Assembly: GCF_900101175.1 (NCBI RefSeq)
Contig: NZ_FNFQ01000004.1
Location: 1 to 64,000 of the forward strand
From: Stenotrophomonas pavanii
GTDB taxonomy: Bacteria > Pseudomonadota > Gammaproteobacteria > Xanthomonadales > Xanthomonadaceae
Length of the DNA: 64,000 nt
Direction: 5' to 3'
Both the position numbers and the translations under genes were made by a program. How positions within the stretch are numbered: position 1 is the stretch's first letter; every line of letters starts with the position of its first letter. The notes under the pieces are model-generated. The model was not told where the DNA came from. It made no database searches and was given only the letters and a program-made list of their open reading frames with translations. Below are positions 20,022-29,856 of this stretch, one piece after another.

Positions 20022-22169
20022 ATGTCTGCCCGCAAAGCCCTTCCCACCGCCCTGGCCCTGGGCCTGACCCTCGCCGCCGGTGCCCATGCCGATGAAGGCA
20101 TGTGGATGCCGACCCAGCTGCCGGACCTGGCCAAGCCGCTGCAGGCGGCAGGCTTCAAGGGCAATCCGGCCGACCTGGCCAATGTCACCGCGCCGCCGCT
20201 GAGCGCGGTGGTGCGCGCCGGTGGCGGCACCGGCTCCTTCGTGTCCGCCGACGGCCTGCTGCTGACCAACCACCATGTGGCGATGGGCGTGATCCAGTAC
20301 AACAGCTCGCCCGAGCACGATTTGATCAACGGTGGCTTCATCGCCAACGGCCGTGCCGACGAGCGCCCGGCCAACCCGGACTTCCGCGTGCTGGTCACCG
20401 TCGGCTTCGACAAGGTGACCGACCAGGTGCTGGCGGAGGCGCGTGGCAAGACCGGCCGTGCCTACTTCGACGCCGTGGATGCGGCCAGCAAGCAGATCGT
20501 GGCCGAGTGCGAGAAGGACGGCAGCGTGCGCTGCTCGGTGGCCAACATGTACTACGGCACCGACTTCTACCGCATCGCCCAGCTGGAACTGAGCGACGTG
20601 CGCCTGGTGTACGCACCGCCGCGTGCGATCGGCAACTACGGCGATGAGATCGACAACTTCATGTGGCCGCGCCACACCGGCGACTTCACCCTGCTGCGCG
20701 CCTACGTGGGCAAGGACGGCAAGCCGGCCCCCTACAGCAAGGACAACGTGCCCTACCAGGCGCCGGCACACCTGCAGATGTCGGTCGAGGGCCCGAAGGA
20801 AGGCGACTACGCGATGCTGGCCGGCTACCCGGGCATCACTTACCGCCACCGCACCGCGGCCGAATTCGCCGGCCAGATCGATACCGTGCTGCCGCGCCGG
20901 GTGTCGGTGTTCCAGCAGATGATCGACACCATCGAGGCGGCCAGCGCCAAGGACGCGCAGGCCCGCACCCGCTACGCCTCGCAGCTGCAGTCGCTGAAGA
21001 ACAACCGCAAGCGCGCCGCCGGCGAGCTGGAAGGCCTGCTGCGCAGCGACGCCAAGGCCCAGCGTGCCGCCGACGAGCGGGCCATGCTGGCCGCCGCCGA
21101 CCGCAGGTACCAGGGCGACATCAAGGCGCTGCTGGCCAACCTGTCGCAGGGCGCGGCGGTGGGCGAGCGCGACCTGCTGCTGGAACAGATAGCCGCGCAG
21201 AGCCAGCTGCTGCGCTCGGCGCTGCTGCTGGAACGCCTGCGGATCGAATCGGCCAAGCCGGACGCACAGCGCGAGAGCGGCTACCAGCAGCGCGACCAGG
21301 CGATGATCGAAGGCGTGCTCAAGCAGGTCCAGCGTCGCTACGCGCCCGAGGTCGAGAAGGCCCTGCTGACCACCCTGCTGACCCGCTACCAGCAGCTGCC
21401 CGACGCGCAGCGCGTGGCCGAGTTCGACGCGGCCTTCGGCCGTACCCCGCAGCAGTTGGCCACGGCGCTGGACACCCTGTATGCCGGGACCCAGCTGGGC
21501 GATGAGGCGCAGCGCCTGTCGCGCTTCGCGGCTGCGCGCGAAGGCAAGGCCCTGGCCGCCGACCCGCTGATCGCCGTGGCCGGCCCGCTGGTGGCCGCGC
21601 AGCTGCGCATCGAGAACGAGAGCAAGACCCGCGAAGGCGAGCAGCTGCGCCTGCGACCGGCGTACATGCAGGCGCTGTTCGCCTGGCGTGCCAAGCAGGG
21701 CCGCGCGGTGTACCCGGATGCCAACCGCACCCTGCGCATCAGCTACGGCAAGGTCGAGGCGCTGCACCCGCGCGATGGCGTGACCTACTCGCCGGTGACC
21801 ACCGTGGCCGGCATCGTCGAAAAGAACACCAACGCCTATCCGTTCGATGCGCCCAAGCCGCTGCTGGCGGCGATCGCCAAGGGTGATTTCGGTAGCACCG
21901 CCGACCCGGCGCTGAACACCCAGACGGTCAACTTCCTGACCAACCTGGACACCACCGGCGGCAACTCCGGCTCGCCGGTGCTCAATGCCAAGGGTGAACT
22001 GATCGGCCTGAACTTCGACAGCAACTGGGAGTCGGTCAGCGCCAGCTGGTGGTTCGACCCGCGCTACAAGCGCGCCGTGCACGTGGACATGCGCTACTTG
22101 CGCTGGCTGCTGGCCAAGGTCTACCCGGCACCGGAACTGCTGAAGGAAATGGGCGTGCCGGCCCAGTAA
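20022..22169 (+). CDS. S46-family dipeptidyl-peptidase, exported
   Basis: Serine exopeptidase (DPP7/DPP11 family) that removes dipeptides from the N-terminus of oligopeptides in the periplasm; typical of Stenotrophomonas and relatives. The 715 residues begin with a signal peptide (MSARKALPTALALGLTLAAGAHA). The catalytic His is in LLLTNHHVAMGV (His84/85), and the nucleophile is in TTGGNSGSPVLN (Ser649). The downstream segment NFDSNWE lies where S46 enzymes carry their S1-specificity residue; a Ser there does not let me decide between DPP7-like and DPP11-like specificity. A TATGGT box at 19985-19990 could be the -10. Single gene. Confidence 0.92.
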   Translation: MSARKALPTALALGLTLAAGAHADEGMWMPTQLPDLAKPLQAAGFKGNPADLANVTAPPLSAVVRAGGGTGSFVSADGLLLTNHHVAMGVIQYNSSPEHDLINGGFIANGRADERPANPDFRVLVTVGFDKVTDQVLAEARGKTGRAYFDAVDAASKQIVAECEKDGSVRCSVANMYYGTDFYRIAQLELSDVRLVYAPPRAIGNYGDEIDNFMWPRHTGDFTLLRAYVGKDGKPAPYSKDNVPYQAPAHLQMSVEGPKEGDYAMLAGYPGITYRHRTAAEFAGQIDTVLPRRVSVFQQMIDTIEAASAKDAQARTRYASQLQSLKNNRKRAAGELEGLLRSDAKAQRAADERAMLAAADRRYQGDIKALLANLSQGAAVGERDLLLEQIAAQSQLLRSALLLERLRIESAKPDAQRESGYQQRDQAMIEGVLKQVQRRYAPEVEKALLTTLLTRYQQLPDAQRVAEFDAAFGRTPQQLATALDTLYAGTQLGDEAQRLSRFAAAREGKALAADPLIAVAGPLVAAQLRIENESKTREGEQLRLRPAYMQALFAWRAKQGRAVYPDANRTLRISYGKVEALHPRDGVTYSPVTTVAGIVEKNTNAYPFDAPKPLLAAIAKGDFGSTADPALNTQTVNFLTNLDTTGGNSGSPVLNAKGELIGLNFDSNWESVSASWWFDPRYKRAVHVDMRYLRWLLAKVYPAPELLKEMGVPAQ

Positions 22170-22175
22170 GACGCC

Positions 22176-22229
22176 GGCCACGACCCACGGTCGTGGCCCG
22201 CACCACGTAGGCCCCCACCCTGGTGGGGG
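22176..22229. repeat. Two GC-rich palindromes between the peptidase and crbS
   Basis: A perfect 10-bp stem with a 3-base loop (GGCCACGACC/GGTCGTGGCC, 22176-22198) lies just after the peptidase stop and may help termination, although no T run follows. The second is GTAG-headed (22207-22210) with stem CCCCCACC/GGTGGGGG (22212-22229), a SMAG-type palindrome. Confidence 0.75.
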
Positions 22230-22304
22230 TGGTTGCCCCCAACGCGCCCGCACCCCCGGCCACGCCTGGCCTACACTGCGGGTTCTTCCGACGGAAACGC
22301 GCGC

Positions 22305-25300
22305 GTGGTCTCCAGCTGGATCCTGCTGCTGGTCTCGGTTGCCTATGCCGCGCTGCTGTTCGGCGTGGCGTGGTGGGGCGACCGTCGGCCGATGTACCCC
22401 GACCGGCCGTGGCTGCGGCCGGTGGTCTACAGCCTGGCACTGGCCGTGTACTGCTCGTCGTGGACCTTCTACGGCGCGGTCGGCACCGCCGTGCGCAACG
22501 GCGTGGGCTACCTGCCGATCTACATCGGCCCGCTGCTGCTGCTGCTGTTCGGCTGGCGCATCATCGAGCGCCTGGCGCTGATCGCGCGCAGCCAGAACGT
22601 GGTCTCCATCGCCGATTTCATCTCCTCGCGCTTCGGCCGCTCGCGGCGGCTGGCGGCGCTGGTGGCGATCATCGCGTTGATCGGCATCATTCCGTACCTG
22701 GCCCTGCAGTACAAAGCGGTGGCAATGAGCCTGCAGGTGCTGACCGGCAACACCGGTCCCACCGGCTTCTTCACCGATCCGGCGCTGTACGTGGCCCTGC
22801 TGATGGCGCTGTTCGCCACCCTGTTCGGTACCCGCCAGGTCGATGCCACCGAGCACCACCACGGCATGATGCTGGCGATTGCCTTCGAATCGGTGATCAA
22901 GCTGCTGGCGATGCTGGCCGTGGGCGTGTTCGCCTACCTGTGGCTGAGCAACCGCACCGACGCGGTGGTGCAGTCAGTGCATACGCTGTTCACTGGCCTG
23001 CCGCCGGTGGGCTTCATCTCGCAGACGCTGCTCAGTTTCCTCGCCATCATCTGCCTGCCACGCCAGTTCCACGTGGCCGTGGTCGAGTGCGGTGACGTAC
23101 GCGACGTGCGCCGCGCGCGCTGGATGTTCGGCGGCTACCTGGTGCTGATCTCCGGCATGGTGCTGCCGATCGCCACCGCCGGCGTGACCCTGTTCGGCAC
23201 CGGCGGCAGCGTGGCCGACGACTCGATGGTGCTGGCCCTGCCGCTGGCCGAAGGCCGCAATGCGCTGGCGCTGATCGCCTACGTGGGCGGCTTCTCGGCT
23301 GCCACCGGCATGGTCATCGTGTCGTCCATCGCCCTGGCCACCATGGTCAGCAACGACCTGGTGATGCCGGTGCTGCTGCGTCGCAGCGGCGACCACCAGG
23401 AGGCGGCCGACGTCGCCTCGCGCGTGCTGTGGATCCGCCGCCTGGCGATCCTGCTGCTGGCGCTGATGGCCTACAGCTACTACCGCACCAGCAGCAACGA
23501 CAGCACGCTGGCCTCGTACGGTCTGATGGCGTTCGCGGCGGTAGCGCAGTTCGCGCCCGGGCTGATCGGCGGCCTGTACTGGCGCGGTGCCAGCCGACGC
23601 GGCGTCGAGGTGGGCATGCTGCTGGGCTTTGCCACCTGGCTGTACACCCTGCTGCTGCCGGCGATGACCATGGCCGGCTGGGTCGATGCCGCCTGGGTGC
23701 AGCACGGCCCGTTCGGCATCGAGTGGCTGCGCCCGCAGCAGTTGTTCGGCATGACCGGTTGGGACCCGCTGACCCACGGCACGTTCTGGTCGCTGCTGGT
23801 CAATGCGGCGACGATGATGCTGGTGTCCGCACGCTGGCGACCCGGCGTCGACGAGCGCCTGCGCGCCGCACCGTTCCTCGACCCGTATGCCGAGCGCCCA
23901 TCGGTGGCCGGTGGTTGGCCCGGCCACGTGCACGTGGGCGACCTGCTGGCGCTGGCCTCGCGCGTGGTCGGCGAGCGCCACGCACGGCGCTCGTTCTTCG
24001 AGCAGGCACAGTCGCTGGGCCGCGAGCTGCAGTCTTCGGCGCCTGCGGACCGGCCGTGGGTGCAGTTCACCGAGCGCCTGCTGGCCGCGTCGATTGGTGC
24101 GGCCTCGGCGCGCCTGCTGCTGACCAGCCTGCTGCGTGGTTCGGGCATGGACCTGGGCGAAGTGGTGGCGGTGCTCGACGAAGCCGGGCAGGAGCTGCGC
24201 TTCAACCGCGAGATCCTGTCGACCACGCTGGAGAACATCAGCGCCGGGGTCAGCGTGGTCGATCCGGACATGCGCCTGACCGCGTGGAACCGGCGTTACC
24301 AGGACATGTTCGGCTACCCCGACGGCATGCTCTATGTGGGCCGCCCGGTCGCTGACCTGATCCGCTACAACGCCGAGCGCGGCGAGCTGGGCGAGGGCGA
24401 TATCGAAGTGCAGATCAATCGCCGCATCGGCTACATGCGCGCCGGTTCGCCGCATGTGTTCGAGCGCACGCGCAGCGACGGCAAGGTGATCGAGATGCGC
24501 GGCCAGGCGCTGCCCGGCGGCGGTTACGTGACCAGCTACAACGACATCACCGACTACAAGCACGCGGAGAAGGCGCTGCTGGAAGCCAACGAAACGCTGG
24601 AACAGCGCGTGGCCGAGCGCTCGCATGAGGCCGAGGTCGCGCAGCAGTCGAAGACCCGCTTCCTGGCGGCGATCAGCCACGACGTGCTGCAGCCGCTGAA
24701 CGCTGCGCGCCTGTTTGCTTCCGCACTCCGCGACAGCGACCACGTGAGCGACGAACAGAAGCACCTGGCCGAACGCGTGGATGCGTCGCTGCGTGCCGCC
24801 GAAGAACTGCTCGATGGCCTGCTGGATGTCTCCCGGCTCGACGCCGGTGGCCTGCATCCGGTGATCGGCGAATTCGACGTGAGTGCGTTGATGCGCGAGC
24901 TGGCGGCGCAGTACACGCCGGTCGCGGCCGGCCGTGGCCTGCGCCTGGACCTGTTTGCGCGCCCGGCCTGGGTGCGCAGCGACCGCCGCCTGCTGCGGCG
25001 CGTGCTGCAGAACTTCCTGGCCAACGCGCTGCGCTATACCCGCCAGGGCCGCATCGTGCTGGCGGTGCGCCAGCGTGGCGATGAAGTGGAGCTGCAGGTC
25101 TGGGATACCGGCCCGGGCATTCCCGAGCACCACATGCGGCAGATCTTCGATGAGTTCCACCGCTACCAGCAGCCGTTCGACTGGGGCGAGCAGGGGTTGG
25201 GCCTGGGCCTGTCGATCTGCCAGCGCATCTCGCGCCTGCTCGACCATCGCCTCAGCGCGCGCAGCCGGGTCGGCAAGGGCTCGATGTTCTCGATCATCCT

Positions 25301-25751
25301 GCCGCGGGTGGCAGCGCTGCCGGGTTATACGGACCTGGCCGCGCCGGTACAGGCTGTAGCCGCACCCGTGCGCAGCGACTCACTGGCGGGCCTGCGCGTG
25401 CTCTGCGTGGACAACGACGAGGAGATCCTCGACGGCATGCGTGCGCTGCTCGGTCGCTGGCAGGTACAGGTGATCACTGCCGCCACCGTTGACCAGGCAC
25501 TGGAGAAGATCGCCGAGCGCCCGCAGGTGATGCTGGTGGACTACCACCTGCACGACCGCATGGACGGCCTGGACGCGCTGGTGGCGTTGCGCCAAGCAGC
25601 CGGTTACCCACTGCCGGGTGCGCTGCTGACCGCCGATGGGCGTGACGAACTGAAGCGGATGGCACGCGAACGCGGCTACCGCGTGCTGACCAAGCCGATC
25701 AAGCCGGCCTCGCTGCGTGCCTTCCTGGGCGCGCTGCGCGACGCGCAGTAG
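22305..25751 (+). CDS. crbS: Hybrid sensor histidine kinase with solute-symporter domain (CrbS/MxtR type)
   Basis: A 1148-residue membrane kinase. Residues about 1-530 are a sodium:solute-symporter (SLC5-like) fold of many helices (AVYCSSWTFYGAVGTAVRNG, SIADFISSRFGRSR). A STAC-like linker follows (about 545-640), then a PAS domain (about 640-765), a coiled segment, HisKA with ISHDVLQPLNAARLF (His792), HATPase (WDTGPGIP, GLGLSICQRISRLL) and a C-terminal receiver (phospho-acceptor Asp1079 in VDYHLHD). This architecture is that of CrbS/MxtR, which with CrbR/ErdR activates acs in Vibrio and Pseudomonas; crbR-like and acs genes lie 1-4 kb downstream. I chose GTG 22305 (TACACT at 22271-22276 as -10, GGAAA upstream). 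The stop TAG is the TAG of a SMAG GTAG head. Confidence 0.88.
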   Translation: MVSSWILLLVSVAYAALLFGVAWWGDRRPMYPDRPWLRPVVYSLALAVYCSSWTFYGAVGTAVRNGVGYLPIYIGPLLLLLFGWRIIERLALIARSQNVVSIADFISSRFGRSRRLAALVAIIALIGIIPYLALQYKAVAMSLQVLTGNTGPTGFFTDPALYVALLMALFATLFGTRQVDATEHHHGMMLAIAFESVIKLLAMLAVGVFAYLWLSNRTDAVVQSVHTLFTGLPPVGFISQTLLSFLAIICLPRQFHVAVVECGDVRDVRRARWMFGGYLVLISGMVLPIATAGVTLFGTGGSVADDSMVLALPLAEGRNALALIAYVGGFSAATGMVIVSSIALATMVSNDLVMPVLLRRSGDHQEAADVASRVLWIRRLAILLLALMAYSYYRTSSNDSTLASYGLMAFAAVAQFAPGLIGGLYWRGASRRGVEVGMLLGFATWLYTLLLPAMTMAGWVDAAWVQHGPFGIEWLRPQQLFGMTGWDPLTHGTFWSLLVNAATMMLVSARWRPGVDERLRAAPFLDPYAERPSVAGGWPGHVHVGDLLALASRVVGERHARRSFFEQAQSLGRELQSSAPADRPWVQFTERLLAASIGAASARLLLTSLLRGSGMDLGEVVAVLDEAGQELRFNREILSTTLENISAGVSVVDPDMRLTAWNRRYQDMFGYPDGMLYVGRPVADLIRYNAERGELGEGDIEVQINRRIGYMRAGSPHVFERTRSDGKVIEMRGQALPGGGYVTSYNDITDYKHAEKALLEANETLEQRVAERSHEAEVAQQSKTRFLAAISHDVLQPLNAARLFASALRDSDHVSDEQKHLAERVDASLRAAEELLDGLLDVSRLDAGGLHPVIGEFDVSALMRELAAQYTPVAAGRGLRLDLFARPAWVRSDRRLLRRVLQNFLANALRYTRQGRIVLAVRQRGDEVELQVWDTGPGIPEHHMRQIFDEFHRYQQPFDWGEQGLGLGLSICQRISRLLDHRLSARSRVGKGSMFSIILPRVAALPGYTDLAAPVQAVAAPVRSDSLAGLRVLCVDNDEEILDGMRALLGRWQVQVITAATVDQALEKIAERPQVMLVDYHLHDRMDGLDALVALRQAAGYPLPGALLTADGRDELKRMARERGYRVLTKPIKPASLRAFLGALRDAQ

Positions 25752-25887
25752 TGCCGGCCGCTGGCCGGCAACCACGACGTGAAACCATGCCGGGCAAGCC
25801 TGGCATCTACCAGAGCTTCATCAGCCCGGCAGTAGATCCACGCCATGCGTGGATGTGACGTCTGGTAGTGCCGGCCGCTGGCCGGCA
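25748..25887. repeat. Cluster of four SMAG palindromes after crbS
   Basis: Copies: GTAG 25748-25751 plus stem 25752-25770 (TGCCGGCC type); 25787-25810 (ATGCCGGGCAAGCCTGGCAT, CTAC end); GTAG 25832-25835 plus ATCCACGCCATGCGTGGAT; and GTAG 25865-25868 plus stem 25869-25887. The first head provides the crbS stop codon. The cluster separates crbS from the convergent mntP. Confidence 0.92.
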
Positions 25888-25914
25888 ACCACGCAATCGC
25901 TCGCTCTCGGCGTT

Positions 25915-26490
25915 TTACCCCACGCCGTGCAGGTGCTCGTACAGGATCGTCGCGCCGATGATCACCAGGATCACGCCACCGATGATCTCGGCACGCTTGC
26001 CGACCATGCTGCCCAGCACGCGGCCGAGCATGATGCCGACGGTGACCATGGTCAGCGTGCACAGGCCGATGACCGTGGCCATCACGCCGATATGCACGTC
26101 CATGAAGGCCAGGCCGATACCCACCGCCATCGCGTCGATGCTGGTGGCGAAACCGGTCAGCGCCAGCTTCCAGAAGCCGTGATGCTGCGAGGGGTCTTCG
26201 TCGTCCTCGGCACTGTCCGGGCGCAGGCCGTTGTAGATCATGTGGATGCCCAGCGCGCCGAGCAGGCCGAAGGCGATCCAGTGGTCGAAGGCTTCGACGT
26301 ACTGCAGCGCGGCGCGGCCCAGCAGCCAGCCGATGATGGGCGTGATCGCCTCGATGACGCCGAAGATGATGCCGGCACGCAGTGCGTCGCGGAACACCGG
26401 CTTGCGCATGGCCGCACCCTTGCCGATCGCCGCAGCGAAGGCATCGGTGGACATGGCAAAGCCGATCAGGAGGATCGAAATGGGGGACAT
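25915..26490 (-). CDS. mntP: Manganese efflux pump MntP
   Basis: Inner-membrane Mn(II) exporter of 191 residues with six predicted helices. The two pseudo-symmetric acidic motifs of the family are visible: [12 protein letters not shown] near the N-terminus and [13 protein letters not shown] near the middle. The ATG at 26490 gives the family-standard [18 protein letters not shown] start. The long leader carries a yybP-ykoY riboswitch (26565-26690) and, further up, a palindrome resembling an MntR box (26737-26754). These point to induction by manganese at both RNA and promoter level. It stands alone, convergent to crbS and inserted in the acetate module. Confidence 0.95.
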   Translation of the reverse strand: MSPISILLIGFAMSTDAFAAAIGKGAAMRKPVFRDALRAGIIFGVIEAITPIIGWLLGRAALQYVEAFDHWIAFGLLGALGIHMIYNGLRPDSAEDDEDPSQHHGFWKLALTGFATSIDAMAVGIGLAFMDVHIGVMATVIGLCTLTMVTVGIMLGRVLGSMVGKRAEIIGGVILVIIGATILYEHLHGVG

Positions 26491-26564
26491 GGACAGCTGC
26501 TGAGGTCGGGCAAGGACGGACGCACGGCTCGCGCTCGCGCCCAACCTGACGTTGCGCGCGCGGG

Positions 26565-26690
26565 CCGCTGGTCTCGCCAACCATCATGGTTGTCCACGCC
26601 ACGGCGCACTGGCCGAGTATGTTGACGTGGACGATTCCTGCGAAGGAATCCGGCTACTCCCCAAGGGGACGCGAAGCTTAGCACCGCGAT
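26565..26690 (-). promoter_or_regulatory. yybP-ykoY manganese riboswitch of mntP
   Basis: Read on the minus strand, the leader contains the conserved boxes of this riboswitch class in the right order: GGGGAGTAG (26662-26654), ACATACTCGGCC (26622-26611) and GGCGAGACC (26578-26570), with a hairpin (GATTCCTTCGCAGGAATC) and a variable arm between. About 75 bases follow before the mntP ATG and would hold the expression platform. In the established class, Mn(II) binding raises expression. Boundaries are approximate. Confidence 0.9.
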
Positions 26691-26736
26691 TCGTGCGTGG
26701 CGCATTTCCAGCGAAACGCGCAGGCAGGGCTGGTTT

Positions 26737-26754
26737 GTATAGCGATGGCTATAC
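26737..26754. promoter_or_regulatory. Palindrome resembling an MntR box upstream of mntP
   Basis: GTATAGC-GATG-GCTATAC is a perfect 7-4-7 inverted repeat. Its core ATAGC-N4-GCTAT is the same as the enterobacterial MntR operator core. It lies about 50 bases upstream of the riboswitch and overlaps a possible minus-strand -10 (TATACA). Between it and the riboswitch I see no ORF. Confidence 0.6.
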
Positions 26755-26774
26755 CGCGAGCGCAGCAGCGCCGG

Positions 26775-26889
26775 GTAGTGCCGGCCGCTGGCCGGCAGCT
26801 GCGTCGGTAGACGCGTGCCAAGCAAGCTTGGCACCTACCAGGGCGTTTTCAGGCGTTCCAGGTGACTGCCGGCCAGCGGCCGGCACTCC
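26775..26889. repeat. SMAG palindromes upstream of the mntP promoter and downstream of crbR
   Basis: Three copies: GTAG 26775-26778 plus stem 26779-26797 (TGCCGGCC type); GTGCCAAGCAAGCTTGGCAC at 26815-26834 with CTAC 26835-26838; and a reverse TGCCGGCC-type stem at 26867-26885 whose end is CTCC instead of CTAC. An extra GTAG (26807-26810) precedes the second stem. Confidence 0.88.
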
Positions 26890-26890
26890 C

Positions 26891-27556
26891 TCAATCTTCT
26901 TCCGGCGGCAGCACGATGGCGTCGTCGTCGATCGCCAGCTTGCCGGCCATCAGCACGGCCTGGGTGCGGTTGGTCACGCCCAGCTTGCGCAGGATGGCGG
27001 TGACGTGAGCCTTGATCGTCGCTTCGGAGACGTTGAGGTCGTAGGCGATCTGCTTGTTCAAGCGACCTGCGCCCAGCATCTGCAGTACGCGGAACTGCTG
27101 CGGGGTCAGCTCACGCAGGCGCTGGCCGACTTCGCGTTCTTCGCTGCCGGTGGGCGGCACGTTGTGCGCCTCCGGCGGCGCCCAGGTTTCGCCATCAAGA
27201 ATGGTGCCCAGTGCGTGGCCGATGGTGTCCGAGTCGGCGGACTTGGGAATGAAGCCGAGCGCGCCGTGGTCGAGCGCGCGGCGCATCACCGTGGCTTCTT
27301 CGCGCGCGGACACCACCACCACTGGCAGGTGCGGGTGCAGCGAGCGCATGTGCACCAGCGCGTTGAAACCCTGTGCGCCAGGCATGTTGAGGTCCATCAG
27401 GACCAGGTCGGCGTCGTTGTGCTGGTCGGCCAGTGCGTACAGCGCTTCCACGCTGTCGGCCTCGAACAACTGCACGCCGGGGATGACCCGCTGCACCGCC
27501 CCGCGCAGGGCTTCGCGGAACAGCGGGTGGTCATCGGCAATCAGGAGGGTGGTCAT
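26891..27556 (-). CDS. crbR: LuxR-family response regulator (CrbR/ErdR type)
   Basis: Two-component regulator of 221 residues. The receiver domain (1-120) has the acidic pocket ADDHPLF, phospho-acceptor Asp55 in LVLMDLNMPG and the conserved Lys in FIPKSAD. A LuxR/NarL helix-turn-helix follows (about 150-210; ELTPQQFRVLQMLGAG, LNVSEATIKAHVTAILRKL). It lies just downstream of acs on the same strand, and a CrbS-type kinase gene is 1.1 kb away, so it is probably the CrbR/ErdR activator of acs (inference from synteny and family). A long nested palindrome (27588-27657) separates it from acs. Confidence 0.87.
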   Translation of the reverse strand: MTTLLIADDHPLFREALRGAVQRVIPGVQLFEADSVEALYALADQHNDADLVLMDLNMPGAQGFNALVHMRSLHPHLPVVVVSAREEATVMRRALDHGALGFIPKSADSDTIGHALGTILDGETWAPPEAHNVPPTGSEEREVGQRLRELTPQQFRVLQMLGAGRLNKQIAYDLNVSEATIKAHVTAILRKLGVTNRTQAVLMAGKLAIDDDAIVLPPEED

Positions 27557-27587
27557 GGTCGGGGGGAACCGTGGGGGGAAACTGCAT

Positions 27588-27657
27588 GGGGCCAGACCCT
27601 CCGGGGGGGCAGAGCCCGTTCCTGGCGGAACGGGATCCGACCCCGGGGTCCGGCCCC
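27588..27657. repeat. Nested GGGGTC/GACCCC palindrome between acs and crbR
   Basis: Outer arms 27588-27600 and 27645-27657 pair with about two mismatches in 13. They enclose an inner palindrome (about 27606-27644) with GCAGAGCCCGTTCC, loop TGGC and GGAACGGGATCCGACCCC. The inner unit is a copy of the family also found near 44.2, 50.4, 60.6 (twice) and 62.5 kb. Confidence 0.85.
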
Positions 27658-27667
27658 GGGTCGTACG

Positions 27668-29611
<1,944 letters not shown>

Positions 29612-29723
29612 GGCACCCTCACTTGCACGTTGACTTTGTATGTGCGGTCGCAGCATCGCAGCGACCGATCCCCCTCAGTTTGCCCCATCCACCCCCGGTC
29701 GCGTCACCACCCTGGTTAGACCA

Positions 29724-29762
29724 TGGTCGAAAGTGAGCGCCCAGCAGGGGCGGGTTCGACCA
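29724..29762. promoter_or_regulatory. Spaced inverted repeat in the acs-dcaP intergenic region
   Basis: TGGTCGAA (29724-29731) and TTCGACCA (29755-29762) form an exact 8-bp inverted repeat with 23 bases between, so half-site centres are 31 bp apart, about three helical turns. It lies between divergent acs and dcaP. CATAAT (29782-29787) is a possible -10 for dcaP. Operator function is only a suggestion. Confidence 0.35.
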
Positions 29763-29856
29763 ATGGCGAATAGCCGCTGTACATAATCGCCCCGCAGTCT
29801 CGGCTCGACCGTGCCCCACGCGCGGCATCACCTTGCCACTTGGGAGAGAGGGCAAC

